A stretch of 62,652 nucleotides of DNA from Bisporella sp. PMI_857 (lineage: Eukaryota; Ascomycota; Leotiomycetes; Helotiales; Helotiaceae), in NCBI GenBank assembly GCA_021307315.1, contig JAJSPD010000137.1, positions 1 to 62,652 of the forward strand, written 5' to 3'. Under the pieces are notes generated by a model. It did not search any database, was not told where the DNA came from, and worked only from the letters and a program-made list of their open reading frames with translations. Shown in pieces: positions 31,483 through 42,594 of the stretch. Positions within the stretch are counted from its first letter, which is position 1. Every line of letters begins with the position of its first letter. A program made the position numbers and the translations under genes.

Positions 31483-34400
31483 AATATGGTAAGAGGGTGA
31501 CTGGTTGCAGCTCAGTAGACTCAGTGAAACCTTGACATTGAATTGCATTCAGTAACAGGGGGCGTGCATAATAACCTGTGATTTCACATTTTCGTGTTTA
31601 CACCTTCATCTAAAATCAATGAGGGACGAATGATCAGCTTTGGACTCCAACACATCGAGTATTTTCTCAGCCACATCTTCGGCGACATTCAAAGTTGGGG
31701 AAGGTCTAATGAAAAATTTTGAGTAAATTTAATTGCTAAACTACTAATTACGCTCAAATATTGTCATTTTTCCAAGCGCTATTGGCAAGTGTTACACTTG
31801 CAAGGTCGCTGACACTTTCAAGGCTGATTTCGGTGCGTTCAAGAGTCTATATCAAGCTTAAAAGGCATCAATACCGGCATTAGGGCCATCCCACATTCAT
31901 CTTATTGAGAAATCTAGAGGATTGATGACGAACTGCTGGCGTTGCAAATGATGTCCGGTCAACACTCTGACCAATAAGTGTAAGTACTGTATCATTCCAT
32001 TCAAACCGTAGCGCAATCTCCTCTTAGATTATTAGTAACCTCAAGATAGATATCCGCCGTAGAATCGTTTATCCAGGAGTGCTCACATGGTCCAATAGAG
32101 CGGGCGGCTTCGTTAATTATGATATCTTCCTCGTTGTATTAACATATACCTATGCGGCGGATTTCTGATAATCGAGATTAATGCCAGGTTTCTCAGCATC
32201 GTTCAAAATTGAGAGCAATGTGAAGATATGATTTCGGGGGTCGTGCCCGAGTGATTGATAAGAAATGTTGTTGGCGAGGAAAGAGTGTTATTGCGTTGGA
32301 CTTATACCACAGAACTTTGTTCCAATTTAGACGATATCAGGGCTGTGAGAGTATCCACTCTCTTGCGAAAAGTGGCCAAATATTTCCATCGAAAAGGCCG
32401 CCTCAAAGGAGCAGGGCTATTGCAACAGGAATCTAGGGCAATATTTGGCTTCCATGAAGCATGAGGGTATCTGCATTTAAAACAGGCTTTCTTGAACCAC
32501 TTATAACCGTAAGATCCAACGTTCAAATGGCATATCCCACAGTCCAGACCAACCGGGTGATTACCGTCTATAGACTTTAGGATATTCTAGATTAGGATAG
32601 TTTGTATCTTCATGTCTGAAGACCTGTATTCTACTGATGTGTTGCTCATAATTTAGTTCAAAATATTTGTGCAACTACATGATCGGGTTGGTTGAGTCCT
32701 GGTCATTTTCCTCGTTGGGCTGAAGTACGTGATTGCTTGGGTAGCATGTTTGCAAATATCTCTCATCATCGCAACCTGTAAACCACTTTCATGTTCGTCT
32801 TCTTGATTTATACATAGTTCCCAGTTTGGGAGTAGGGGTTGTCTATGAGCGAAGCCGCAAATAGAGCTCTCGCGGTACAGGTTCGACTTATGTTTGCTAC
32901 ATTAGCCAACGGAAGGTAGGACTCACTATAATTTTAATAACGGCAAATGACTAGAACACCATCATTTTTTGCCCAAAACCCCAGATTACAATGCCTTGAT
33001 TTGGAATAGGACTCAAATACCACTTTGATGGTATTTTAAGAAATTACCAAATTAACGATATTATTTTAAAGATAGTGCAACTACTATAAACAGTCTGTAG
33101 TATAGAATCGAAGTACTTTAACTTATTCTAACTGTAATAGGCAGGATTTGGCAAACTAGTTAAAAACCCCGGGTATGGAATAAATTTACGGAAAAAAAAT
33201 AAGGGTTAGGGTTAGGGTTAGTTTTTCACACCATTATAGTGGTAAGTAAATCTAGAGGTGTTGCTTGCTGCTTTGTGCGGGTTATTTATCTCCCATCTTA
33301 CTTGATACAACGCTTTGCCTAAGTCTTAAGAATGTTCGCAAAGCTCTAACTCTAGCAATATTAAGTAAAAGTAGCCTAATTAACTTATCGCATCTGAATT
33401 TGTCTTATTCAAAATAACTTGAAGTTTTGTGCACGAGCATCCGAAAATATCGCTCAACTATTTGCATGCTTTAAATCTGTGGCCACAGGTTAAGGACTGT
33501 CTCAATCGTTACAGAGTTGATATAGCAGTAGATAACTATGCCCCTATTACCAATAATGGATACCCAGGCGTCTCGTGGATTAAGGCTTTCAGGCTGTCAT
33601 TATAGTAACGGACTGACACTGGGCGATTCCTCCTTCCCTCACTCAGGGACAAGCGGCCGTACGAGGGAACAGAAATACGCCGATTCGGCCGCATATTTGC
33701 AGGAATTTATGATCAGCAGTAGGCCGACCTCTCGTAACTTATATTATGATGCTCAGCAAGGAGAGTCAGCAACGGCACGTATCTGGCTTGTTGAATATGA
33801 TTCTATCCCTATAGGCAATTTATCATTTAGTCGGAGTTCCTGACGCAAGAAGTCATCATACTATTGCATGCGTTACCGTTCTTATGGCCAAATTCATCAG
33901 AGGCCGTCAGGCCCATTTAGGTATCAGCCTCTTTATAAATGCGTTTTTCAATAGATTGGCCCTCTTTCCTTACACAGGTAAATTGGATTCTGGTATGTGT
34001 ACATGAGCTCTGTCTCTCCAAAACAATATCTGCAGAGTAGGGTAATCAATTGGTTGTTCTCGCGCTATACTTGATAGGAAAACTGTGAGAAGCATCGAAA
34101 TGGCTCTTTTAAAGACGGACCGAGGCAAAGTATAGCTGGAATAGATAAACTAGTATAGCACCATCTAGGGTTGTTGGTGACCACCGAAATGCTACACGGA
34201 CATCATCCTCATCATGATTCGGAGAGTCGAACATAGACCGATGAGATTAGGTTTTGTGTGGCGGAAACTATCCCAACATCCTCCGAGGAAACATCCCTAA
34301 CAGGACACAATTGCTTGATGACTGGCACTCTTGACATTGGCGGAGTAAGAAAGAATGATGTGTGACCCAGGCCTCCTGACGGCCCCTTCCGCAAGCATAT

Positions 34401-34999
34401 TCAAGTTAGAAAGCATTCTATATAGGCGCGATTTGGCCGTGCGGGGAGTATCTGTGGTGAACAAACAACATTGGGGAATAGGAATTTTCCGGCTAAGACA
34501 ATTAAGATTATCCGGCCGGGTCGTTGAACAGCCACCCTTCCGTACCGCATAGCTTGACGCTAACCCTCTCCGCTGGTCTGGCCGGGAAGACAACACGGCT
34601 TTCACTTTTGCTGTTCTTACTAGAAAGGCGTTGCCGTTTTTCGCATCCGGATCTTGCGGGAATCCTATTGGTTGTAAAAATCCGAGATTTTAATTTGGAT
34701 ATTTCATCTGCATTGTCCTTCACTCCCAAATTTCTAAACAAGATGATTCAACGCAAGATTTATTGCAAAGTGTCACTGCGTTATGCGAATACCTAGCTGC
34801 CGTTACTCACTTCCGGATTCAATGAATCGTCACAAGATACGAAAAAGGAGGGGCTCAATATAGATGTCATTTTTGAGACAGGAATCCTGGAATTTAGATG
34901 ACGTTGGCAAGTATATAAGGATGTATTCAACAAAAGATATGAATAATCATATCAGCACTGAGACTGAATACATTCCTTACAGAATTACCAGAATACAAA
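31483..34999. other. Gene-poor AT-rich DNA
   Basis: No gene is supported over 3.5 kb. The 101-codon ORF at 33538-33843 and ORFs near 34300-34800 show no domain. The notable item is the TTAGGG array at 33202-33221. The region separates the two halves of the gene cluster. Confidence 0.45.
33202..33221. repeat. Interstitial telomere-type repeat (TTAGGG)
   Basis: About 3.3 uninterrupted AGGGTT units sit in AT-rich DNA, flanked by an A run on the left and TTTTTC on the right. It is the standard fungal telomere unit located far from any chromosome end visible here. Confidence 0.8.
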
Positions 35000-35611
35000 A
35001 TGATTTTCTCGCCTCTCTACTTGCTGGCTACCATCAGCACCATACTCGCAGCACCCTCACCACAAAGCACTCCAGCGCTAGCAGCCAGATCAATGGGCTT
35101 CATCGGCTGCTCCATGGCCGAGAACGTCGCACAAGGCTACATTGCAAACAATGGCCAGCGTATGTGGGGTCCTTACGGCACTGGTGGCGCCGTCGTACAG
35201 TCTTGGACCAACACCAACTCCGCGTCCTGGAAACTGTTCGACCAGCAATCAGCAAAATACAACAAGCCTTCCGCAGTCTGGGTTCAGATTTGCATCTTCG
35301 CACAGAACGGCGCTACGTATGCTGAGGTCAAGCAGCTGATTGCAAACGCGAGACAGCATAGTGTGGCCGGTGCGCAGATTTATATCACGGGCCAACCGCT
35401 GTATGATGCTGGGCAGACGTGCTTCCTGGCGGGGAGCAGCGGTCCGGAGTTAACGGATAGTTTGGCGAAGCAGGCGGGCAAAGATACTACTCAGAATGTG
35501 ACGTATGTAGGTTCGTTCATCTTACATAATGGGGAGGTGCAGGATGGGTGTCATGCGAATACGGCCGGGCAGTCATCGTTGGGAAAGCAGGCCATTGCAT
35601 TCTGGGGTTGA
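35000..35611 (+). CDS. Secreted SGNH-hydrolase-like protein
   Basis: This intronless gene encodes 203 residues. Residues 1-17 form a clear signal peptide (MIFSPLYLLATISTILA), then APSPQSTPALAAR, a probable propeptide. The mature part starts GFIGCSMAENVAQGY, where GCS stands in the place of the GDS block. GPYGTGGAVVQSW, AVWVQICIF and IYITGQPLYD follow. The end QDGCHANTAGQ supplies a DxxH pair as in SGNH block V. I recognise it as a conserved fungal secreted family of uncertain activity, possibly an esterase. The gene is visibly more GC-rich than the surrounding 7 kb. No promoter motif links it to the neighbouring genes. Confidence 0.7.
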   Translation: MIFSPLYLLATISTILAAPSPQSTPALAARSMGFIGCSMAENVAQGYIANNGQRMWGPYGTGGAVVQSWTNTNSASWKLFDQQSAKYNKPSAVWVQICIFAQNGATYAEVKQLIANARQHSVAGAQIYITGQPLYDAGQTCFLAGSSGPELTDSLAKQAGKDTTQNVTYVGSFILHNGEVQDGCHANTAGQSSLGKQAIAFWG

Positions 35612-35807
35612 GTCATCTGCTACATAAAATCGCGACCAAGAGATCAATGAGCTGGTTGATTCAGTGATAGCTACAGTAGCTGTCTTGTTTCTGCTCGAGA
35701 GGCATACAAATTGTACCAAACTATAACATCTACTTGCCGTGAAAACTGGCATTTTGCATTTCCTTCCATAGCTCTCTCACCCTTGCACTTCTCCATTATT
35801 TGAACAT

Positions 35808-37215
35808 TCAAATTTTTGCTCCGAGTACATCTCTAGACTTGCTCAGTGGTACCCCGAGCTTGTCTCTCCATCGTTCGGAGATAACGATTCTTTCAGAGCG
35901 TGGACTCTGTTTCCGCCGCTGCTTTAAAGCTTTAACCTCTGCCTCCCATCGAGTTAACTCGTCGTGAATAAAGCTAGCGCTTGATATAGCACATTCCATA
36001 ACGCGCTCCATAGGTATGAGATGACCGCAAGGAAGGACAGTTTGTTTTACTCGGTCATGAAGCCTCCCGCCGCTGCCACCCACACCCGACCCTGTAAGCT
36101 CCATTTTGTCCTGACGTGCCGTTGGTGAAGCTAGTTCTGACTGTTCTCCAAAAATGTAGAGGACGCTCGGCTTGATTTCTGGTAGGCGACGGAATACCCG
36201 TGGTGGCTCAGGTCGGTAGAAGGGATAATTATCTTTAATATCGTCTAGATGTACATCTTCATAACTTAATTCATCACCTTCAGGAGTGCCAGCAGCACCA
36301 TAAGCCGGCCGCAAGAAAGTAAAGGCTTCTTGTGCTTTGGAGGTTACTAGAGTCACCGCGGTGCCAGTATCGTTGCAAGTCTGAGGATAGACTTCTGTTG
36401 GTATTTCTCGAAGCCCATAATTTATCCATTTGTCTAAAACACGAGGATCCCATTTTTGGTAGAAGTTACTAGCCCGAAACTTCTCAGCGGCGTCTGCCCT
36501 AGTAGGCCATTTATCCCGTCTGTATGCTGAAGCTAGGGCATAGGGTTTGCTGGGATTCTCTCGCTGAATCACTGGGTCTATTAGGATCAGGGCCTGAAAA
36601 AGTCGGGGATGCAGAAGAGATAAGTCAGCCCTGTGGATTGATCAGCTTCTAGGTCAACTTTTAGAACAAGCGGTAACACTCACAGATGCATACCCCCCAT
36701 ACTGTGTCCGATACCTATGATAGGTGCAGGCATTTGGTCTTGGTGTTGGTTGATGAGGGATAAAAGATCTCGCGCATGATCCGACCAGCTGGCTAGCAAA
36801 GATTAGTCTTTTAGATCACCCATCGCAATTCGTAGAAGTACGATCGTCACCCAAGCTGATTTCATTATGTACACCACTCACTCCTTGGTTGACAACATCA
36901 GCAATCCATATTCCTCTTAGACGTCTCCCTTTCAATTCCATCTGCTCGTAAAGATCGTCCCACAAAGGCTCGTATAATTCCTATATCTAATTAAGACTGA
37001 GTTCTACTGCCACAATGGTGTTATACCTTCGGAAATCCATTTGCATGAGCACCAACGATGGTTACGTCAGTTGGGCCTGGTTCAGAGTTGTTCCTTGGAA
37101 TGTATTGTTTGGCCACAAGAACAAGTGAACCTTCGTGCCCAAGTTCCACACTATTTGGCCATTCCCGAATATGCTGAGCTCGAGCAACATGCTCAATAAC
37201 TCTAAAATGTGACAT
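35808..37215 (-). CDS. Alpha/beta hydrolase, peroxisomal Lpx1-like
   Basis: Four exons (37215-37027, 36980-36842, 36792-36684, 36630-35808) give 419 residues from MSHFRVIEHV. An in-frame Met at 37290 would add 25. The fold starts VTIVGAHANGFPK with a strand and oxyanion loop. The nucleophile elbow is IGIGHSMGG. HPRLFQALILIDPVI follows, then a late acid/His region (LPCGHLIPMERV). The C-terminus is AKI, a plausible PTS1 peroxisomal signal. The family includes yeast Lpx1 and hydrolases of fungal secondary-metabolite clusters. Introns are 46-53 bp. No CGG-N11-CCG site was found upstream, so it may not belong to the regulon. Confidence 0.82.
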
Positions 37216-37846
37216 GTTGCGTATGATGTTTGTCACACGACTTTTAAAGGTTCTGGATTGACGACCAAGTAACATTGAATTGTTGTCCAAAATTTAGTTC
37301 GCCCCCGGTGCAAAGGCAAAAGTAACGTAGGCAATGATTTGGCGAAATAGAATAGAGTGGTCAGCAAGACCGAGGTAAATTGGAGCCAAATAGTTTCGAC
37401 CGAGGCATTCTAATTTCATAACACCTGAAAATTCGAATATCTTTAGAGCCAACGCTGCGACCGCAATCGACTTGCCATTACGTAGATTGAAGCCGTTCTA
37501 GTCAGCACACTCAAGCGGAGAATTCTGGCTGGGAAGCTTAGCGCCACTACGATAGCTCGTTCCAACTATCATGAGACACGCAAGTCACATCGTAGGGCGT
37601 GGGAAAGTCTAACGAAAAGTGGCAAAAGTATAGTTACATCACTCCACTTTTCATAGTCTAGTGTCGAGTCAGTCGTATCCTCAAGAAAGACCCGGGTTCG
37701 ACCCACCATGCTCTACTTGAACAATTGTGATAATTATTGTGAGTTACTCATATCAAACGAGTCCCAAATATCGATTCGACAGCTTTTGTTGTTGTCAATA
37801 CGATCCAACATCGGGCCCTGGTTCCAGGGATATTCGGGAAATCAAA
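37216..37846. promoter_or_regulatory. Divergent hydrolase/amidase promoter
   Basis: Head-to-head spacing is 631 bp (556 bp if the longer hydrolase start is used). It contains a tRNA-like stretch near 37650-37710 with a GGTTCGAC box, which is too degenerate to call a tRNA. There is no N11 site. Confidence 0.45.
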
Positions 37847-39896
37847 ATGGTTAAAACTTACCTTGAGCGCGCTGCCGAGAAGAAAGCCCGCCAGATCCTT
37901 GCTATACCACCAGAATGGCGCCTCAAAGATATATCATCCTCTTATACAGCCCCAGATGCTCTAAATTTCATACGTACTTCTGGTCTAATGTCACCGGAAG
38001 AGCTTGCCCTCACGGAAGTCATCAACATTGGCAGTCTACTCCAAGAGATTGCACTAGGAAAGGTTACTGCTCTCTACGTAACAAAGGTTTTTTGCAAACG
38101 AGCGGCGATTGCTCATCAACTTACTAGTTGTTGTACTGAGATTTTCTTCGAAGAAGCTTATAAGGAAGCTGAAAAGCTCGACCACATTCTGAGCACAACG
38201 GGTAGGACGGTCGGTGTATTGCATGGCTTGCCTGTGAGCGTCAAGGACTCCATCCAAGTGAAAGGGCAAGATACTACGATTGGTAGGCACCCGCAAGACA
38301 CTATTTGAATAACGAAGTGAAATAGATAGAGGTCTCTAAACAATGAAGTGTAGTCACAGACATGCTGACTGAAGTATAAGGATGGGTAGGATTGATCGAT
38401 AGGCCTGCGGGGGCAGACGCAAATTCTGTTACTGTGTTGCGAAAACTTGGGGCAGTCCTTTACGTGAAGACCAATGTACCTCAGTCTCTCATGGTATGCT
38501 TTGTGTGGCTCCAACTTGTTTAGAAAATGCTAAGATACCACCTCTTGGAGATGTCAGACTCGTACAACCATGTATTCGGGCAATGCCTGAACACATTGAA
38601 CCGCAATCTCATCTCCGGAGGTAGTAGTGGAGGAGAATCGTCTCTAATTTCGGCCCATGGTAGCCCCTTAGGAATTGGGACCGATATCGGGGGCTCTATC
38701 CGTATTCCAGCTGCCTTGTGTGGCTTATATGGACTCTCGCCGTCTATGGCTCGACATCCGCACGAGCGAGGAGGGTTAGAATGTCCTACTACTGTCCCGT
38801 CTTATGAAATGGAAAGGCATTCGAGACTGACAATGTTCGTCTAGCGCAAAGCAAAATATGGTACTCCCTGTTGCGGGGCCCATAACCACGAGTCTTGCAA
38901 GTATTGAGTTTTATATGGAAGCTTTACACTCTGCAAAGCCGTGGGAGATTGATCCACGAAATGCCCCTCTGCCTTGGAGAGCAGAGAGATGCTCGATTCC
39001 AGCAAGGCACAAACTTAGAATAGGCTATGTCATTGATGATGGTGTGGTCAAACCTCAGCCGCCGATAGCTCGCGCCGTAAAGCAGGTTGTAGAAGCTCTC
39101 AGAACTGACGGTCACGAAGGTTGGGCGAAATTCTAACTTTAGGTCAGAGGAATTGTTCTAACTGTTGTGACTTAGTGATGGAGTGGGATAGCACATCTCA
39201 TGCTTATGCGTACGAGCTGTTCAGGAAGGCTATTTTGTCGGATGGTGGTGCAGCCTGCAAAAAGATGTGCGACATGTCGGGTGAGCCATTGATCGAAGGA
39301 TTGTTTGTGGGAACGTCAGATCATCTGCTTACCACCACCGAGACGCATGAGGTATGGGTGAATCTTACGATATGAGGTGCACACATCCATTGACGATTTC
39401 GTTGCTAGCTACACGCACAGAAATTTGATTACGAGGCCACATATCTAGCTCGGTGGTACAATGAGGGTTTCGATGCTCTGATAATGCCAGTAACACCTTG
39501 GGTCGGCTACAAACCGTGGACATGGGTTAAGTCTAATCAATATGTGGGGTACACAAGTATATTTAATTTGCTGGACTGGCCTGCGCTGACCGTCCCTGTC
39601 ACCAAAGTGTCGAAAAGCTCTGATGAAGAGATCCCACAAGATTGGCTGGACCACCAAGGCAGAAATCTGTCCGATGAATTTAACAAACAACAATGTGAGT
39701 TTTCCGTGCCAAGTTATGGCCCTCTCTCGTTGTCACGCTAGGTTATTTTATTGACATGCACCTTTCAACAGATGACTTTAAGTTGGTCGAAGGAATGCCA
39801 GTTGGAGTGCAGGTTATATGTGGAAAGTACGAAGATGAGAAATGCATTGCGGTTGGAAAGCTGATCAGGAGTCTACTAGACGATATACAGGAATAG
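37847..39896 (+). CDS. Amidase (acetamidase-type, amidase signature family)
   Basis: Seven exons (37847-38282, 38381-38493, 38551-38774, 38845-39119, 39176-39351, 39421-39694, 39772-39896) encode 540 residues, the size of fungal acetamidases. The Ser-cisSer-Lys triad is complete: Lys133 (GLPVSVKDS), Ser208 (GGSSGGE) and Ser232 (GTDIGGSIR). Spacings of 99 and 24 residues match fatty-acid amide hydrolase. Stops near 38843 and 39134 that suggest a pseudogene fall inside 70- and 56-bp introns. It hydrolyses an amide to acid plus ammonia. The substrate is unknown. It is divergent from the alpha/beta hydrolase gene. Confidence 0.88.
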
Positions 39897-40467
39897 ATAA
39901 TATCGACACTATATGTAGATAGATTATTCAAATCGATATGACATGTGATTTGATACTTCCTGTCTTCACTACCGCTGGCAATATATGTCGGTGGCTCAAC
40001 ATTACCATTACAGGGGGTTCTGCTGTACCAAATTAGCGTTATATGGAGCGCCAAGCTTTTTTAAGGTAATTTATGGAACCGGAAAGATAGATATTTACAT
40101 GGAATGTTTATTGCCGAACGCCAAGCGCCAAGCCCTTATGGTCCGTTGAGCCGTTTTCGGCATTAGGTGCCAGGGGATAGCGGGCTACTGTACACTATTA
40201 AGGTTAAGGGCGGCTGGTTTCGTTTTACAAGGATAGGATGCTCGATTTCTTTAGGTCAGCTCTTAGTTAGCCATTAGCATGAAATCTTCCCCCTTCCCCG
40301 CCACAAGACAAAGCAATTATTCTTCCAAAACGCATCATCATTCTCTACGCATTGGAGTTTCATACGAGAAATTGCCTTCCCCTCAGCGACATTAAGCTGT
40401 TATCACTAATAACAAGAAAAAAAAATCACTATCGAAAAATCAACGTCGCTGCGAAGGTCAATTGTAA
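39897..40467. other. Intergenic upstream of the C2H2 gene
   Basis: These 571 bp hold the amidase 3' flank and the C2H2 gene upstream region. A 64-codon ORF at 40352-40546 overlaps the proposed first exon of the next gene in another frame and is not supported. Confidence 0.45.
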
Positions 40468-42414
40468 ATGGAGGAGGCAGAAAGACAGACTGCCAAATCA
40501 CCGTTGCTGGTCGATTTCGACAGTTGGTGGCCTATTGAGGATTTGACGCAAGGTTGGTCTTTCGAGCGAACAATTCCTAATTCCACTCTACTGTATAAGA
40601 TTTTAGTCTGACGATTCCGAGAAGTCCCAGTGACCACTTCATTTCAGCACGATTCATCTCAGTGGAATACGGGTTTCAACCCGTCTTCTTCGAGTCCATG
40701 TTCGGAGTTCCAAGCTGCAGAGTTCAGTGAAAGCCTTAGCCTAGGGCTTTGTAATCCCCAGAGCTTCTCTGACAGGTCTGCCCTAGCTGATGCTTTCTTC
40801 GACCCGTCCCAGTCAGCGCAATGTGATTCTCTAGAAGCGTTATCGATGTCGTGGCCTGTACCGAGCGTTCATAATGAGAAATTGGTTCAGAACAGTGGGG
40901 GAGCGTACATCAATAAAGTTTCACGAGGAGAATCTTCGGAAGAGTCATTACCGTTAACGATTCTGCCAGCGTCTTCGGCCTGGGTGCCAAATATGGAGGA
41001 TCTGTCACATCCTTATTTGAAAGATGGACTTGTCATTGAGAATCAGAACGCGCAATTGCACAATTCACATCGTACGTTCGGTCCAAGCGATCTCATTGGT
41101 CTCCCACGGCGACGGAGTCGGTATCGCCTCTACAAATCAGGATCAACAGCTGCCCCGACATTCATCCCAAACCAATCGATTGTACCCGAATCGATACAAC
41201 GATGGCAGGATTCTCCACCTAAGGACGAGCCAGCCTCAATGTCTGCGATTATGAGAGCGCTAGACCCCCTGTCGACTACGCAGTCAACTGCACACCATTA
41301 TGGAGATGAGAATAGGTATCATGATCGAAAACACGACTCATTTCGCCGTTATCGTAAAACAGCATCAATAGCCAGCTCACCAAGCAGTGCAAGTGCTTCC
41401 TCACGCCAATCCGCTGGGTCTAGCTGCTCGGCAACGTTGCCCATCGCGAAATCCTCAATGCCTCGGACAAAGCGAGCTTATGGACGGGCACGCAGGAACC
41501 AGCCTGATTTAGCCAAAGGAACCAATCAACGACGTATATTTTGCTGCACCTTTTGCTGCGATCGTTTCAAAAGCAAATACGACTGGGTTCGACATGAGAA
41601 ATCCCTGCATCTAAATCTTGAGTCTTGGGTATGTACGCCTCACGGTGGCTCGGTAGTTTCACCTCTGACCGGAAGACAACACTGCGCCTACTGTAACGCC
41701 CTGGACCCAACTTCTCAGCATCTTGACGAGCATAACTATCAGGCCTGCTTCGAAAGCAATCGTGCCTTTCGTCGAAAGGATCATCTAACGCAGCATTTAC
41801 GACTAACCCACCGTCTTAATACTATGCCTCTTATCGACGACTGGAAAGCAAATATGCCAGCAGTTGTATCGCGATGTGGTTTCTGTGATCAACACATTGG
41901 TACCTGGGAGGAACGTGTCGAGCATCTTGCCGGCCATTTCCGTAAAAACTTAACAATGAATGATTGGAGGGGGGACCATGAGTTCTCACCGGAGATAACA
42001 GCACAGATTACCAATGCCTTACCACCATATCTTATCGGGCCCGAATCCTCTAGTGTTGTCCCCTTCTCAGCGACCAACCCCGATGTTAAGGATCATTTTG
42101 CTCAGATCTCGACGCGGGCGGACTGGGATATTGGTGCCAAGCACCCTCTGAACAGGGATTGTCTAACGCTATCATCTGAACAACATCAGGTGCAAAACAC
42201 CCCTTTGAATACTTTCACAGAGATCCTCACTCTACATCTAAGTCGATACGCACGTCAACAGATGAAACAAGGGATCTGCCCCACAGACGAAAGTTTCCAG
42301 CAGGAATCTAGACGTGTACTTTACGATTGTGAAGATTCGTGGAACCAGACCATTGCTGATAATCCCGAATGGCTGTCTGCCTTTCGTCAGCTATATTGTG
42401 GGAATCCCGGATAA
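40468..42414 (+). CDS. C2H2 zinc-finger transcription regulator
   Basis: Two exons (40468-40552, 40631-42414) give 622 residues. The first exon is inferred, because the main frame opens without an ATG. A 78-bp intron ending in CAG joins MEEAERQ...DLTQ to VTTSFQHDSS. The N-terminal half is Ser-rich and unstructured. A classical finger FCCTFCCDRFKSKYDWVRH...H lies about residues 330-355. A HCAYCNALDP region and a third finger-like RRKDHLTQHLRLTH follow, then CGFCDQHIGTWEERVEHLAGH. This arrangement is a common fungal family of unknown targets. It lies between the amidase and block B and could bind the GC-rich repeats in the BCAT/MFS promoter. Confidence 0.8.
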
Positions 42415-42594
42415 CCAAGAATTGAATGAAAAAGAGGTTTGGTAAATAGAAAGCCCATTAGCAGCATGTTAAGCATATTTAAAAATGTATTTGAACTCTG
42501 CATCGTTTACAACTTGATATGCTTGCGGTAAGTATTTCGATTTTTATCGGTGCAACGAAGACAGTCGACATTTCACGACCCCATAACACATCCA

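Noticed and set aside
33538..33843. 101-codon ORF in the gap.
   Set aside because: No family resemblance, no signal peptide and surrounding sequence is non-coding in character.
35104..35446. Three CGG-N11-CCG matches inside the SGNH-like coding region (35104, 35176, 35430).
   Set aside because: They fall within conserved codons of a GC-rich gene, where such matches are expected by chance.
37650..37710. tRNA-like stretch (TAGTCTAGTG... with AGACCCGGGTTCGAC) resembling Asp/Glu tRNA.
   Set aside because: The T-arm and acceptor stems do not pair and no anticodon stem is seen; at most a tRNA-derived fragment.
38775..39175. Amidase seemed frameshifted and interrupted by stops.
   Set aside because: Stops lie within introns 38775-38844 and 39120-39175; the catalytic Lys-Ser-Ser spacing is intact.
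39120..39175. Alternative acceptor at 39142 keeping an extra 11 codons (CSNCCDL) in the amidase.
   Set aside because: Also open, but the chosen acceptor gives GHEVMEWDS, which fits the family without an insertion.
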